From Hydrogenophaga sp. (GTDB lineage: Bacteria > Pseudomonadota > Gammaproteobacteria > Burkholderiales > Burkholderiaceae_C): a stretch of DNA of 36,020 bases. Under the pieces are notes generated by a model. That model worked only from the letters and a program-made list of their open reading frames with translations, was not told the origin of the DNA and searched no databases. Location of the stretch: the NCBI GenBank assembly GCA_018333605.1, contig JAGXSV010000008.1, positions 1-36,020 on the forward strand, written 5' to 3'. Made by a program: the position numbers and the translations under genes. Positions 35,126-36,020 of the stretch are shown here, piece by piece (position 1 is the stretch's first letter; each line of letters starts with the position of its first letter).

Positions 35126-36020
35126 TCAGCGCCCGCGCAGAAACAGCGCGTCGAGTTCTTTCATGCCCACCTGACGCCAGGTGGGGCGCCCGTGGTTGCA
35201 TTGGTCTGAGCGCTCGGTGGTTTCCATCTGGCGCAGCAGGGCGTTCATTTCGTCCAGCGTGAGGCGGCGGTTGGCGCGCACCGCACCGTGGCAGGCCATG
35301 GTAGCCAGCAGTTCGTTGCGGGCGCGTTGCACCACGGTGCTGGCCTCGTGCTGGGTCAGCTCGGCCAATACGCTGCGCGCCAGCTCCACCGGGTCGCCCT
35401 GCGCCAGCGTGGTGGGCACGGCGCGCACCGCCAGGGTCTTGGGTGAAAACGGCACCACCTCCAGACCCAGCATGGCCAGCACCACGGCGCTGTCTTCGGC
35501 CGTGGCCACTTCTTGCGGCGTGGCGGCAAACGTGGCCGGTATCAGCAGCGGCTGGCTGGCCAGCTGCTCGTCGTCCAGCTGCTGTTTCAGGCGCTCGTAA
35601 ACGATGCGCTCGTGCGCGGCGTGCATGTCCACCACCACCAGACCCTGCGTGTTTTCGGCCAATATGTAGACGCCCTGCAGTTGGGCAATGGCGCGACCCA
35701 GCGGCCATTCGCCGTCGGGCAGGGTGTGCGGTGTTTCGGGTGCCGGGGTGCCGGCGGTTGCGCTTTGCACGAACGCCGTGTCCACAGTGCCTAGGGTGGC
35801 GTCTGGCCCATACGCCGCAACCGCGCCGGGCTGCGCTGAGCCGGCCCAAGCGCTGGTCGGGTTTGCGCCCCACAACGCGCCCAGATCGCTCACGCGGTGG
35901 CCCACCTCGGGTTCATGGCGCTGCCAGGCCAGGGCTTGTTGGTCCCTTGGGGGCTGCCAGGCGGGTGGCTCGCCCGTTGGTGCGGCGGGGGCTGCCTGGC
36001 GGTTTGCGGCCACTGCGCCC
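35126..36020 (-). CDS. mutL: DNA mismatch repair protein MutL, C-terminal part (5' end outside window)
   Basis: About 298 residues of the C-terminal half, reading out of the window edge. The dimerisation and endonuclease domain is clear: [12 protein letters not shown] (metal-binding DxHAxxERxxxE), [10 protein letters not shown] and, near the end, [12 protein letters not shown]. These motifs mark MutL proteins with nicking activity, unlike E. coli MutL. A proline/alanine-rich linker (residues [17 protein letters not shown]) lies before it. The ATPase domain is off the window. It is 144 bases upstream of the gdhA start, so likely a separate transcript. Confidence 0.94.
   Translation of the reverse strand, partial: GAVAANRQAAPAAPTGEPPAWQPPRDQQALAWQRHEPEVGHRVSDLGALWGANPTSAWAGSAQPGAVAAYGPDATLGTVDTAFVQSATAGTPAPETPHTLPDGEWPLGRAIAQLQGVYILAENTQGLVVVDMHAAHERIVYERLKQQLDDEQLASQPLLIPATFAATPQEVATAEDSAVVLAMLGLEVVPFSPKTLAVRAVPTTLAQGDPVELARSVLAELTQHEASTVVQRARNELLATMACHGAVRANRRLTLDEMNALLRQMETTERSDQCNHGRPTWRQVGMKELDALFLRGR

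Overview
The window is GC-rich, densely coded and carries a set of genes typical of a betaproteobacterium of the order Burkholderiales, most likely Comamonadaceae (Hydrogenophaga/Acidovorax-like). The pointers are a Bug-type periplasmic binding protein, a zwf-pgl-edd-eda-pgi Entner-Doudoroff operon, a glycine-cleavage operon in the order gcvT-gcvH-gcvP, a mutL/miaA neighbourhood, and a short GC-rich extragenic repeat family. The genus is an inference from gene content; there is no rRNA or tRNA here to test it.

Layout. 1-640: 3' end of an IS630-type transposase and a non-coding stretch with a degraded repeat. 640-5690 (minus): gcvT, gcvH and gcvP behind a tandem glycine riboswitch, closed by a hairpin-plus-T-tract terminator. 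5727-8074 (minus): ETF-ubiquinone oxidoreductase and an overlapping P-loop kinase. 8244-10468 (plus): SDR, DMT transporter and hotdog thioesterase, tightly coupled. 10563-12644: two divergent AhpD/CMD-fold proteins and a Bug solute-binding protein. 12680-14807: a PAS-LuxR regulator divergent from scoAB (3-oxoacid CoA-transferase), with a palindrome between them. 14952-16755: a UPF0016 cation transporter and a conserved hypothetical. 16821-23511 (minus): zwf-pgl-edd-eda-pgi, ending in a wrecked mgsA that carries a 157-bp MITE-like insertion; a HexR-type operator precedes zwf. 23667-25017: a second, larger member of the MITE family abutted by a decayed IS630 element. 25249-28134 (minus): a cNMP-binding/patatin protein and a DUF364-like protein. 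28299-28661: an in-frame hybrid of an IS30-like N terminus and the IS630 C terminus. 29029-31918 (minus): Bcr/CflA-type MFS, miaA and an ABC ATPase in one overlapping operon, the ATPase having no permease beside it. 32060-36020: alpha/beta-hydrolase lipoprotein, HIT protein, gdhA, and the 3' part of mutL.

How it fits together. Central carbon flow through the Entner-Doudoroff pathway is complete here from glucose-6-phosphate to pyruvate plus glyceraldehyde-3-phosphate, while the methylglyoxal branch enzyme attached to the operon is dead. Glycine breakdown is under direct glycine control. ETF-QO, CoA-transferase, SDR and thioesterase point to acyl-CoA and organic-acid catabolism. Mobile-element damage is concentrated at 16.8-17.1 kb, 23.6-25.0 kb and 28.2-29.0 kb. 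These are the places where genes are broken or expected partners are missing.

The observations most worth follow-up are the MITE-like family with an ungapped conserved internal core, the mutually exclusive helices in the glycine riboswitch leader, the hybrid transposase ORF, and the structured repeat family with compensatory stem changes. No clearly new defence system, CRISPR array or biosynthetic system was seen.
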